Shown: positions 10,868 to 18,509 of the stretch, piece after piece
Position numbering within the stretch: position 1 is the stretch's first letter
How the letters are laid out: every line of letters begins with the position of its first letter
Source: Deltaproteobacteria bacterium
GTDB taxonomy: Bacteria; Myxococcota_A; Polyangia; Polyangiales; Houyiibacteriaceae
Length of the DNA: 64,000 bases
Direction: 5' to 3'
NCBI GenBank assembly: GCA_017644045.1
Contig: JAEPMI010000002.1
Coordinates: 515,024 to 579,023, forward strand
The notes under the pieces: generated by a model
What the model was told of the DNA's origin: nothing
Databases searched by the model: none
What the model saw: the letters and a program-made list of their open reading frames with translations, nothing else
Position numbers and translations under genes: made by a program

Positions 10868-11608
10868 TCAGCCCATGCGGAAGTCGTTGAGGAGCTCGAC
10901 TCGAGCGTCCTCGTCGGGCGGCTCGAGGTGCCAGGTATCCACCAGCACCACGTCGGCGTCCGGGAAGAAGCCGCGCGCCGTGTCGCAAACGCCGGGCGAG
11001 CTGTCGAAGACCGCGAGGACGTCGCCGAGCCTCCGGAGCTTGCGCCACATGCTGCGCTTGAAGCTCTCGTCGCCTTGAGTGGCGTCGGGCTTGAGCACCA
11101 GCTCGATGCCGGGCGCGCAGACGGGGAAGCCATCGTCGCGGAGGCTGGCGATCGTGCCGAGGAGCATGCCGGGGATGTCCCGACCGGTGACGTACGCGAC
11201 GAACGCGCCCGCGTCGTGGAGCGCGCGGACGTACGCCGGACCGCCCGGGATGGCGTGGTCGAGCGTGGCGTAGTCGTCGGAGAAGAAGCGCTCGTGCCAG
11301 TAGTTCGTGATGTCGTGAACCACGTCGCCCTGGACCACGTCGACCTCGCGGAGCGTCTCGCTCAGGAGCCGGTGCACCGTGTCCATGCTGAGCGAGCTCA
11401 GGGCATCGCTCAGCTCGATGTCGCCGTCGCGAACCTCCTCGGCGTACTCGAGGAGGATCTGAAGCGTCCGCGGCCGGTTGTCGTAGAGGGTCCCATCGAG
11501 CGAGAAGACGACCATCGGGGTCGGCCCGCCATCGGCGGACGCCACGGCGACCCGGTCCAGCACCCGCTGGAGGACCTGTACCTGATGCGGCAGCGGCGGA
11601 GGCAGCAC
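10868..11608 (-). CDS. HAD-superfamily protein lacking the catalytic nucleophile
   Basis: A 246-residue protein with the HAD fold signs: motif I region VVFSLDGTLYD near residue 36, motif II VTGRD with its Thr, a Lys-containing motif III, and a motif IV-like VLAVFDSSPGV. In motif I the first, nucleophilic Asp of DxDG(T/V)L is Ser here (SLDGTL), so classic phosphatase chemistry through an aspartyl-phosphate is unlikely. Either a non-catalytic role or an altered chemistry follows; this is inference. The GTG start at 11608 is supported by a TTGCGA / TAGCTT promoter whose -10 ends 6 bases upstream. Confidence 0.75.
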   Translation of the reverse strand: MLPPPLPHQVQVLQRVLDRVAVASADGGPTPMVVFSLDGTLYDNRPRTLQILLEYAEEVRDGDIELSDALSSLSMDTVHRLLSETLREVDVVQGDVVHDITNYWHERFFSDDYATLDHAIPGGPAYVRALHDAGAFVAYVTGRDIPGMLLGTIASLRDDGFPVCAPGIELVLKPDATQGDESFKRSMWRKLRRLGDVLAVFDSSPGVCDTARGFFPDADVVLVDTWHLEPPDEDARVELLNDFRMG

Positions 11609-11614
11609 CCGCCG

Positions 11615-11643
11615 AAGCTAGATGGCTGGCGCAAAAATCGCAA
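11615..11643 (-). promoter_or_regulatory. Leaderless promoter of the HAD gene
   Basis: On the minus strand TTGCGA (11638-11643), a 17-base spacer, TAGCTT (11615-11620), then 6 bases to the GTG start. Both boxes fit a housekeeping sigma factor, and the start site would fall on the start codon. Confidence 0.55.
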
Positions 11644-11752
11644 CGTGCTGGACACCCCGCCGAGACGAGCGCCGTTCACCTTCGGTGCTGCACGCAGCTC
11701 CCGCCGGAGGTCGACCGAATGCGGTGCAATTTGGACCACTTGGTCTGCCCCG

Positions 11753-11781
11753 TTGCGTCGGTCCGGCTGGTGACCTAGAGT
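11753..11781 (+). promoter_or_regulatory. Candidate housekeeping promoter for the degenerate receiver gene
   Basis: TTGCGT (11753-11758), 17-base spacer, TAGAGT (11776-11781). This is the best promoter in the 253-base gap between the HAD gene and the receiver gene. It would give a leader of about 75-100 bases. Nothing else is seen in this gap; the short open frames in it have no coding signs. Confidence 0.45.
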
Positions 11782-11861
11782 CTTGGACGCACTCGACCCC
11801 TGGGTCGGAAGATGGTTGAGCTTGGCATACGGCGCACTCGCCCCAAGCTTCGTGTCCATCG

Positions 11862-12509
11862 GTGCGAGAGGGGGCTCTCGATAGGCCCATGGTGGTGACC
11901 CCGCCCTGGACCTTTGCCACCGATCTGCCCTCGCTTCTTCCCGCTCCCGACGAGCTCATGTCCGATCTCCCTGACAACTCCGACCGCTCCCGGCCCGACG
12001 ACCTCTCGTCGGTTCGCCCCGAGGCGTTGGTCGGCGACGGTAGCAACGTCGATACAGGCCCCGGGAGTGGGGAGATGGAGCGCGCGCAGCGTCCCTGCGG
12101 AGTGCTGGTGGTCGAGGCCGACCCCGACCTGCAGTGGCGCCTGGCCCGCACCCTGACGGTCGAGGGCAACCGGGTCGTCGGGACCAGCAGCGGCGACGGC
12201 GCCCTGGCGTTGGTCGCGGAGTGGCCGGTCGATCTGGTCCTGGTCTCCGAGGAGCTCCCCGGGATGGAGGGCATCGAGGTGATCCGCCATCTCCACGAGC
12301 GCTGCCCCACCTTGGTCTCGGTCCTGCTCGCCGATGAGGACACGTCCGATCTCCGAGCAGCCGCGCGGCTGGCAGGCGCCACGACCTGCATCCGGAAGCC
12401 AAAGGACATTCACGACCTGATCACGGTCATCGCCGACCTGCCGATGCCGGCCGACGTGCGACCGCCGGTCGCCCCCGCCGACAAGCCGGCCACCGACGCC
12501 GCCGAGTGA
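11862..12509 (+). CDS. Degenerate response-regulator receiver protein
   Basis: A protein of 215 residues (GTG start; ATG at 11889 is an equally possible start, 206 residues). An unstructured, acidic N-terminal 75 residues precede a receiver domain beginning CGVLVVEADPDLQW. The phosphorylation site, normally LLD in the third strand, reads LVSEELPGM, so the Asp is replaced by Ser. The conserved Lys survives in RKPKD. It therefore looks like a receiver that cannot be phosphorylated in the usual way, perhaps a protein-interaction module. No output domain is present; the tail is Pro/Ala-rich. The S55 protease gene starts 49 bases downstream on the same strand. Confidence 0.7.
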   Translation: MREGALDRPMVVTPPWTFATDLPSLLPAPDELMSDLPDNSDRSRPDDLSSVRPEALVGDGSNVDTGPGSGEMERAQRPCGVLVVEADPDLQWRLARTLTVEGNRVVGTSSGDGALALVAEWPVDLVLVSEELPGMEGIEVIRHLHERCPTLVSVLLADEDTSDLRAAARLAGATTCIRKPKDIHDLITVIADLPMPADVRPPVAPADKPATDAAE

Positions 12510-12558
12510 GACCTCCGATAGCGGAACCCTCCGAGATCCCCTAGGCTTCGGGCGCTTC

Positions 12559-14427
12559 ATGCGTTTGCACCTCCTCCGAGGCTTGCCCTTTGCGGCCGCC
12601 CTTCTCACCGCAGGCGCCATCGCCCAGCAGGGGCCGTCGACCATCTCCGTCGACGACATCCGGCCGGGGATGACCGGCTACGGCCTGACCGTCTTCCGTG
12701 GCACCGAGCCGGAGCGCTTCGACGTCGAGGTCATCGACGTCCTGCACGGCTTTCGGCCGGACCAGGATCTGATCCTGATCCGCACGCCTCACCCTCGCCT
12801 CGAGCAGACCAAGGCGGTCGGTGGGATGAGCGGCAGCCCGATCTACATCGACGGCAAGCTCGCGGGTGCCTACGCCTACGGCTGGCCCTTCGGGATGGAG
12901 CCGATCGCCGGCGTCACGCCGATCAGCAACATGCTCCACGAGATGGATCGGCCCTACCGACCCGACTCCTTTCCTGGAGCCGAGGTGCTGACCACGCGGC
13001 GGATGCGACCCGGCGGTCAGGCGCGCCGACGGAGCGGTCGCCACCTCGCGGGGCTCCCCGCCTATCGCGGTGAGCCGACGAACGCGTTCGCGCCGATGCG
13101 CGCTCACGTCGAGCGCCGACCGCCCGTGAGCGAGCACCAGATGCGCCCGGCGGCCACTCCGATCATGCTCGGCGGCTTCACCGATGAGGTGGCGACGCTC
13201 CTGGGCAACGAGCTCGAGCCGATGGGCTGGGTGCCACTGCAGGGCGGTGGCGGGCGTCGGCGTCAGCCGGCCGCCAACACGGAGACCCGTCCGCGCTTCG
13301 TCGACGGCGGGGCCATCGGCGTGCAGCTCGTCCGGGGCGACGTCTCCGCGACCGCCATCGGCACCGTCACCCACGTCGGCAACGGCCACCGTCTCGTCGG
13401 CTTCGGCCACCCGATGATGAACGCCGGCGAGATCGGTCTGCCGACCTCCACCGCGCGGGTCCTGCACTTCCTCGCGAGCGTCGCCCGCAGCTTCAAGATC
13501 GCCGAGGCCGAGGAGCCGCTCGGGACCCTGGTCCACGACCGGCAGGCGGCCATCGTCGTCGACACCGACCTGCAGCCGGCGACGATCCCGATGCGGATCA
13601 AGATCAACGGCCTGGTCGCGCCGCCGAAGGACGAGTGGAACGTCGAGCTCGCGAGCCATCGGCTGCTGACCCCGATGCTCCTCTTCAGCACGCTCGCCAA
13701 CGCGCTGAAGACCAGCTCGAGCGACCAGACGGACGTGATGTTCACGGCCCGCTACACCGTGACCATCGAGGGGATGGACCCCATCACCCTGTCCGACCGC
13801 GGCTACATGGGTGCCGGCCCGGGCGACGTTCGCGCGCTCTCGCACCTGCGCCTCTTCGACCTGATGGAGATCGCCTACGGCAACGCCTTCGAGCCCAGCC
13901 GCCTGACGCGGGTGGACCTCGAGCTCGACGTGACCTTCGGCGACGACACGCTGACCATCGTCGAGGCGACCGTGCCGGCGAACGAGGTGGACCCCGGCAG
14001 CACCGTGGACGTGCGCCTGCGCCTCCGCCGCTACGACGAGAGCGAGGTCTTCCGGACCATCCCCGTGCGGATCCCGGAGCGGCTCGCCGGCGAGGACGTG
14101 AAGATCGAGATCAACGCCGGCTCTCGGGTGGGCGTCGAGCACGCGGTGCCGCGAAACATCCAGGATCTGATCCGCCGGGTGCGCGAGGACCGCTACGACG
14201 CGACCGCCGTGGTCGCCGAGCTGAAGATGCCGAGCCGGGGCCTCCGCTTCCCCGGCCACGTGGTCCGGTCGCTGCCGCGCAGCGCCCTCGACGCGCTCGA
14301 CCGCGACAGCGGCACCACCGAGCGCCCCTTCGTCACCCAGGTTCGCCAGGCCACCGACCTCGGTCAGGTGGTCCTGGGCGACGCCGCTCTCGAGCTCACC
14401 GTGCGGCAGCGCCCCCGCCGCCGCTGA
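12559..14427 (+). CDS. SpoIVB-type S55 peptidase family protein, exported
   Basis: A 622-residue exported protein with signal peptide MRLHLLRGLPFAAALLTAGA and likely cleavage near AIA-QQ. Residues 30-110 match the S55 (SpoIVB) pattern: DIRPGMTGYGLTVFRG, then VGGMSGSPIYIDGK, where GMSGSP holds the serine used by the Bacillus enzyme. The rest (two beta-rich halves) is not recognised. In Bacillus this family signals across membranes in sporulation; that role is not implied here, and proteolytic activity is only inferred. A CTAGGCT box lies 11 bases before the start. The receiver gene is just upstream. Confidence 0.75.
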   Translation: MRLHLLRGLPFAAALLTAGAIAQQGPSTISVDDIRPGMTGYGLTVFRGTEPERFDVEVIDVLHGFRPDQDLILIRTPHPRLEQTKAVGGMSGSPIYIDGKLAGAYAYGWPFGMEPIAGVTPISNMLHEMDRPYRPDSFPGAEVLTTRRMRPGGQARRRSGRHLAGLPAYRGEPTNAFAPMRAHVERRPPVSEHQMRPAATPIMLGGFTDEVATLLGNELEPMGWVPLQGGGGRRRQPAANTETRPRFVDGGAIGVQLVRGDVSATAIGTVTHVGNGHRLVGFGHPMMNAGEIGLPTSTARVLHFLASVARSFKIAEAEEPLGTLVHDRQAAIVVDTDLQPATIPMRIKINGLVAPPKDEWNVELASHRLLTPMLLFSTLANALKTSSSDQTDVMFTARYTVTIEGMDPITLSDRGYMGAGPGDVRALSHLRLFDLMEIAYGNAFEPSRLTRVDLELDVTFGDDTLTIVEATVPANEVDPGSTVDVRLRLRRYDESEVFRTIPVRIPERLAGEDVKIEINAGSRVGVEHAVPRNIQDLIRRVREDRYDATAVVAELKMPSRGLRFPGHVVRSLPRSALDALDRDSGTTERPFVTQVRQATDLGQVVLGDAALELTVRQRPRRR

Positions 14428-14445
14428 CGCGGTCCGACTTCGAAC

Positions 14446-14641
14446 GCCGACTCCGACTCCGACTCCGACAGCCGACTCCGAACTCCGACTCCGACAGCCG
14501 ACTACCGATCGCCGACTCCGAACTCCGAACTCCGACTCCGAACTCCGACAGCCGACTCCGACAGCCGACTCCGACTCCGACAGCCGACTACCGATCGCCG
14601 AACTCCGACTACCGATCGCCGCATCCGACTCCGACTCCGAC
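14446..14641. repeat. Degenerate hexanucleotide repeat array (GACTCC type) filling a spacer
   Basis: Nearly the whole 222-base gap between the S55 gene and the next gene is built from imperfect copies of a six-base unit (CCGACT, CCGAAC, CCGACA), with a longer period superimposed through ACCGATCGCCG, which occurs three times. No gene is seen in it. The same hexamer appears inside two coding regions (54341-54405 and 61217-61388). Slippage expansion is the likely origin. Confidence 0.85.
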
Positions 14642-14649
14642 GACCACCG

Positions 14650-16644
14650 ATGAACCGGTCCCTACGCACCCGCGCCCTCCTCTTCACCGCAGCCTCCACG
14701 CTGGTCTGCACGGTCGTCCTGATCGCGCTTCCCGCGTCCGCGGTGTCCACTCGCCACTTCACCCTCGACGACGCCGGCGACTTCAATCGCGGCGAGCTCG
14801 ACGGCGCGATGGTCCGCTCCGACGGCGCGGTCGTCCCGGGCGTGACCACCAAGCGGCTCGGGCTCGGGGACGAGGCGCTCGCCTACTCCGTCGCGCGCGG
14901 CGGAGACGGCAGCGTCTACGTGGGCACCGGTGACGAGGGCAAGATCTACCGGATGCGCGGCGACCAGGTCGCGGCCTTCGCCGAGACCGGCCAGCTCCTC
15001 GTGAGCGCGCTCGCCATCGACGGCGACACCCTCTACGCAGGCACCCTGCCGGAGGGCCGGATCTACGCGATCGCGCTGGGCGACGGATCGACTCGTGAGC
15101 TGGTCCAGCTCCCCGAGACCGAGCACGTGTGGGCGCTCGTGCACGACGGCCGCCGCCTCTACGCGGGCACCGGACCGCAGGGGAAGCTCTTCGCCATCGA
15201 GCGGAACGGCCAGGCCAACGTCGTGTTCGACGCGAACCAGGGCCACATCATGGCGCTCGCCCTCGACGGCGAGGACCTCTACGCGGGCACCGATGGAGAA
15301 GCGATCGTCTACCGAGTTCGCGGGACCGACGTCTCGGTCGTCTACGACTTCCCGGGCAACGAGGTCACGGCGCTCGACGCGGCCGGCGGCGTGCTCGCCG
15401 TCGCCGCCAACGACATGCCGGCGCCGCGCCCTGTGACCAAGTCGACGAACCGCACCAAGCGCCGGGCCAACGGCAAGGGTCGGCTCTACCGGGTCAGCTC
15501 GGAGGGTCGCGCGGAGCGACTCCACGGGGACGACGACGAGCACTTCACGGCCGTCCAGATCGTCGGCGAGCAGATCTACGTCGGCACCGGCAAGGAAGGC
15601 CGGATCCACCGCGTGGGCTTCGACCGTCGCCGCTCGACCTACGTCGACATCGACGAGCGTCAGGTGACCGGACTCGCCCTCGACGGCGAAGCGCCGATCT
15701 TCGTGACCGGCGACTCGGCGGCCATCTATCGGGTCGGAGAGGCCAACGGCGACTCGGCCACGTGGACGAGCAAGGCGCTCGACGCCGGCTTCGTCGCGCG
15801 GTGGGGAAGGCTCGAGTGGCGAGGCGACGGACGCATCGCGATCCGAACGCGGAGCGGCAACTCGGCCGAGCCCGACGAGACCTGGACCGACTGGTCGGCG
15901 CCCATGCAGAGCGCGGGCCCGATCCGCAGCCCAGCGGCCCGCTTCCTCCAGATCCGCGCCGAGCTCACGCGAGGCTCCGTCCTCCGCGCGACCCAAGCCT
16001 TCTATCTGCCGCAGAACCAGCGGGCCGCGGTGACCCAGGTCTCGGTGGACGCCCGCGGCAGCGACCCCGACTCGCCTCCCTCCCCGTCTTCGCGACTCAA
16101 GATCGAGTGGTCCGTGACCAACCCGGACAGTGACGCACTGCGTTATCGGCTCCGCTTCCGCCAGGAGGGCCAGGAGCGCTGGCGCCCCATGTTCGAAGAG
16201 GACGTCGAAGTCACCGACGCGCACTACACCTGGGACACGAGCGGAATCCCCGACGGGTGGTACGTCGTGCAGGTCGAGGCGTCGGACGAGAGTGACAACC
16301 CGGGGGCTCTGACCCTGCGCGACGTGGGGACCTCGGAGCCCTTCCTGGTCGACGACCACGACCCGACGGTCGAGGTGCAGCTCCGCGGCGGCCGGCTCGT
16401 GGGGACCGCCCGAGACGCGATGGGCCCCATCGCGAAGCTGGAATTCGCCGTGGATGGCGGGGATTGGCGCCTCTTCTTCCCCGAGGACCAGCTCCTCGAC
16501 GAGGCGGAGGAACGCTTCGATCTCGACCTGGCGGAGCTCGCGACGGGCACCCACGTGCTGGCGGTCCGCGCGACCGACGCGGCAGGGAACGCCGCCGTCG
16601 CGGAAGTGGAAGGCCAAGCGGGAGCCTCCGTCCCGAATCCGTGA
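14650..16644 (+). CDS. Exported beta-propeller protein with C-terminal Ig/FN3-like domain
   Basis: A 664-residue protein with a long N-terminal signal (TALLFTAASTL-like hydrophobic stretch ending ALPASAVS). Residues 60-385 contain repeats of the form LYAGTxPEGxIYxI / VYVGTGDEGKIYRM, at least six times, typical of WD40/YVTN-like propellers. Residues 385-480 look like a beta-sandwich, and 480-650 resemble fibronectin/Ig-like modules (DGWYVVQVEASDESDN, DLAELATGTHVLAVRATDAAGN). No enzyme motif seen. A role in the periplasm or at the cell surface is likely. The start lies directly after the hexanucleotide repeat array, which would form its promoter or leader. Confidence 0.75.
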   Translation: MNRSLRTRALLFTAASTLVCTVVLIALPASAVSTRHFTLDDAGDFNRGELDGAMVRSDGAVVPGVTTKRLGLGDEALAYSVARGGDGSVYVGTGDEGKIYRMRGDQVAAFAETGQLLVSALAIDGDTLYAGTLPEGRIYAIALGDGSTRELVQLPETEHVWALVHDGRRLYAGTGPQGKLFAIERNGQANVVFDANQGHIMALALDGEDLYAGTDGEAIVYRVRGTDVSVVYDFPGNEVTALDAAGGVLAVAANDMPAPRPVTKSTNRTKRRANGKGRLYRVSSEGRAERLHGDDDEHFTAVQIVGEQIYVGTGKEGRIHRVGFDRRRSTYVDIDERQVTGLALDGEAPIFVTGDSAAIYRVGEANGDSATWTSKALDAGFVARWGRLEWRGDGRIAIRTRSGNSAEPDETWTDWSAPMQSAGPIRSPAARFLQIRAELTRGSVLRATQAFYLPQNQRAAVTQVSVDARGSDPDSPPSPSSRLKIEWSVTNPDSDALRYRLRFRQEGQERWRPMFEEDVEVTDAHYTWDTSGIPDGWYVVQVEASDESDNPGALTLRDVGTSEPFLVDDHDPTVEVQLRGGRLVGTARDAMGPIAKLEFAVDGGDWRLFFPEDQLLDEAEERFDLDLAELATGTHVLAVRATDAAGNAAVAEVEGQAGASVPNP

Positions 16645-16781
16645 TAGGTTTCCGGCGCGCCACGGGAGGCGCGTTCAATCAGATAGCTTGTGAGGTCTCG
16701 TGGACCTGTGGTACCTCGTCCGCGCCCGCCAGGGCGTTGAGGTTCCGGAAGTACGCGAACCCACGAAGGAGGCACACCGGG

Positions 16782-17675
16782 ATGGACTGGAAGAAGCTGG
16801 CTTGCATGCTCGCGATTGGCCTGATGGCCGTTGGTTGCGGCGACGACGACACGGACACGACCGGGGATGATCCGGGCGACGATCCGCCCATGCCGCTGAA
16901 CTGCGGCGGCGCCGACGCGCAGTGTCTCTTCGTCGGCAGCACCCTCGCCATCGGCGTCGAGGATCCGGACACGGGCGCCGTGCCCGGGTTCGACATCGAC
17001 GATCGCGTCAGCGACTCGACCGACGAGCAGGGTTGCTTCCAGGAGGACTGGACCTCCCCGAGCGGCACCCCCGGCATCGACAACCAGCTCGCGACCCTCG
17101 CGCCGACCCTCGAGGCGGCCCTCGGTAGCGACCTGCAGGAGACCATCGACGGCGCGATCGCCGACGGCTCCATCATCATCCTCATGGACGTCAAGGGCCT
17201 CGAGTCCACCAACGACGACATCACGATGGACCTCTCGCTCGGCTCCGTGCCGGATGGCGCGACCCTCGAGCTCAACGGCACCGCCATCGCCGCGGGCCAG
17301 ACCTTCAACGTCGACATGACCTACGTCAGCGACGCGCCCGGCACCGTTTCCGGCGGCGTCATGACCGTCAGCGTCTCGACCCTTCCCCTCGCGATTCCCT
17401 TCGACGAGGAGACCGAGATCGCCCTCACCATTCGTGACGCGACCGTTCGCGCCACCGTCACCGAGACGCCGACCCTCTCCGGCGGCCTCATCGGCGGCTC
17501 GCTCAACATCGACGAGCTGGTCACCACCGTCATGGCGGTCGCGCCGGACATCGACGCCGGCCTCATCCGCACCACCCTCGAGGGTGTCGCGGACCTCGAG
17601 CCCGACGGCGACGGCATCTGCCAGAACGTCTCGGTGGGCATCACCTTCGAGGGCGTCGAGGCCAACGCCGGCTGA
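16782..17675 (+). CDS. Lipoprotein of unknown function
   Basis: A 297-residue lipoprotein: MDWKKLACMLAIGLMAVGCG has a signal with lipobox AVGC, followed by an acidic Thr/Asp linker (GDDDTDTTGDDPGDD). The mature part is beta-rich and low in charge, with short cysteine pairs (CGG...QC) near the N-terminus. No family is recognised. The start is secure: AAGGAGG at 16766-16772 is an ideal ribosome binding site 9 bases upstream. The 137-base gap before it holds no other gene. A strong terminator follows the stop by 21 bases, so the gene is probably transcribed alone and well. Confidence 0.75.
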   Translation: MDWKKLACMLAIGLMAVGCGDDDTDTTGDDPGDDPPMPLNCGGADAQCLFVGSTLAIGVEDPDTGAVPGFDIDDRVSDSTDEQGCFQEDWTSPSGTPGIDNQLATLAPTLEAALGSDLQETIDGAIADGSIIILMDVKGLESTNDDITMDLSLGSVPDGATLELNGTAIAAGQTFNVDMTYVSDAPGTVSGGVMTVSVSTLPLAIPFDEETEIALTIRDATVRATVTETPTLSGGLIGGSLNIDELVTTVMAVAPDIDAGLIRTTLEGVADLEPDGDGICQNVSVGITFEGVEANAG

Positions 17676-17696
17676 GGCGAGCTCTCGCGAGAAGGA

Positions 17697-17729
17697 GGCC
17701 ACGGCGTTCGCGCCGTGGCCTTTTTCTTT
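17697..17729 (+). terminator. Rho-independent terminator with TTCG loop
   Basis: GGCCACGGCG, loop TTCG, CGCCGTGGCC, then TTTTTCTTT: a perfect 10-bp stem with the extra-stable UUCG tetraloop and a U tract. It ends the lipoprotein transcript and lies 24 bases before the convergent kinase gene stop, so it could also limit read-through into that gene. Confidence 0.92.
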
Positions 17730-17753
17730 CCGTCCTGCCCGAGCGCCGGTTCC

Positions 17754-18509
17754 CTAGCCCGTCCGCCGCTCGCGCGCGTAGACCGGCAGCCGCACCCCCA
17801 CCTCGGTTCCCTGACCAGCGATGGACTCGACGTGGATCGAGCCCCCCAGCTGTTCGGCGAGGCTGCGAACGATGTGGAGGCCCAACCCCGAGCCCGAGTG
17901 GTCGACCTTCGTCGAGAAGTCCGGATCAAAGGCTCGGTCCAGAACCGCCTGGACCATTCCCGACCCGCTATCGCAGATGAGCAGCTCCACCTGGAGGCCG
18001 GAGATCGCTCTCCGCTCGCGGGTGGCGATGGTCAGCCGGCCCCCCGATGGCATCGCGTCCCGGGCGTTGACCACGAGATTCACGATGATCCGTTCGATGG
18101 CGCTTCGGGTCGCGCGAACGATGGCCGCCGAGCTCAGGTCGAGGACCACCGAGACCTCGGATGGCAGAAGGCTCTTCAGCACCGGACTCAGATCTCGGAT
18201 CAGCTCGTCGAGGGGGATGATCGGTTCGGGATCTTCGACCGGGGTGGCCACCAGCTGTCGCAGGAGCTCGGAAGCCCGCATCACCGAGTCCTTCGCCTCG
18301 GTGATGAGGTCCTCTGCTTTGCTTGCGAGCGAGAGCTCGCCGAGCAGGTCGAGGTTGGCGTAAGCGACGTAGATGAGGTTGTTCACGTCGTGGGCCACCT
18401 CGCGTGCAGTCTGGAGAGTCGGTCCTTTCCGATGGACGCCCGACGGTGCGTCGGGATCCGGGCTCTCCCAGAAGGCCGAGGGGGGGATGGGGTCGGAACG
18501 ATCGCTCAC
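17754..18509 (-). CDS. Soluble sensor histidine kinase, NtrB-like core
   Basis: A 251-residue kinase without membrane segments. The H-box is AHDVNNLIYVAYANLD near residue 38, of the HDxNN type found in NtrB-like and many myxobacterial kinases. The ATPase domain has an N-box (NLVVNARDAMPSGG), G1 (DSGSGM) and G2 (SGSGLGLHIV). The N-terminal 35 residues are too short to be a sensor, so input probably comes from a partner. The GTG start overlaps the stop of the hybrid kinase gene (GTGA), so the two are co-translated and likely act in the same relay. Autophosphorylation on His is expected from the family. Confidence 0.88.
   Translation of the reverse strand: MSDRSDPIPPSAFWESPDPDAPSGVHRKGPTLQTAREVAHDVNNLIYVAYANLDLLGELSLASKAEDLITEAKDSVMRASELLRQLVATPVEDPEPIIPLDELIRDLSPVLKSLLPSEVSVVLDLSSAAIVRATRSAIERIIVNLVVNARDAMPSGGRLTIATRERRAISGLQVELLICDSGSGMVQAVLDRAFDPDFSTKVDHSGSGLGLHIVRSLAEQLGGSIHVESIAGQGTEVGVRLPVYARERRTG

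Noticed and set aside
11741-11758. A second sigma-54 promoter (TTGGTCTGCCCCGTTGC)
   Set aside because: GG and GC are 11 bases apart instead of 10, which normally abolishes sigma-54 recognition. The overlapping TTGCGT/TAGAGT pair explains the site better.
11622-11819. A 65-codon open frame in the gap before the degenerate receiver gene
   Set aside because: It has no ribosome binding site, no recognisable composition, and overlaps the best promoter of the region.
14446-14641. CRISPR array or VNTR-type spacer-repeat structure
   Set aside because: The units are six bases long and directly tandem with no unique spacers, and no cas gene is present.
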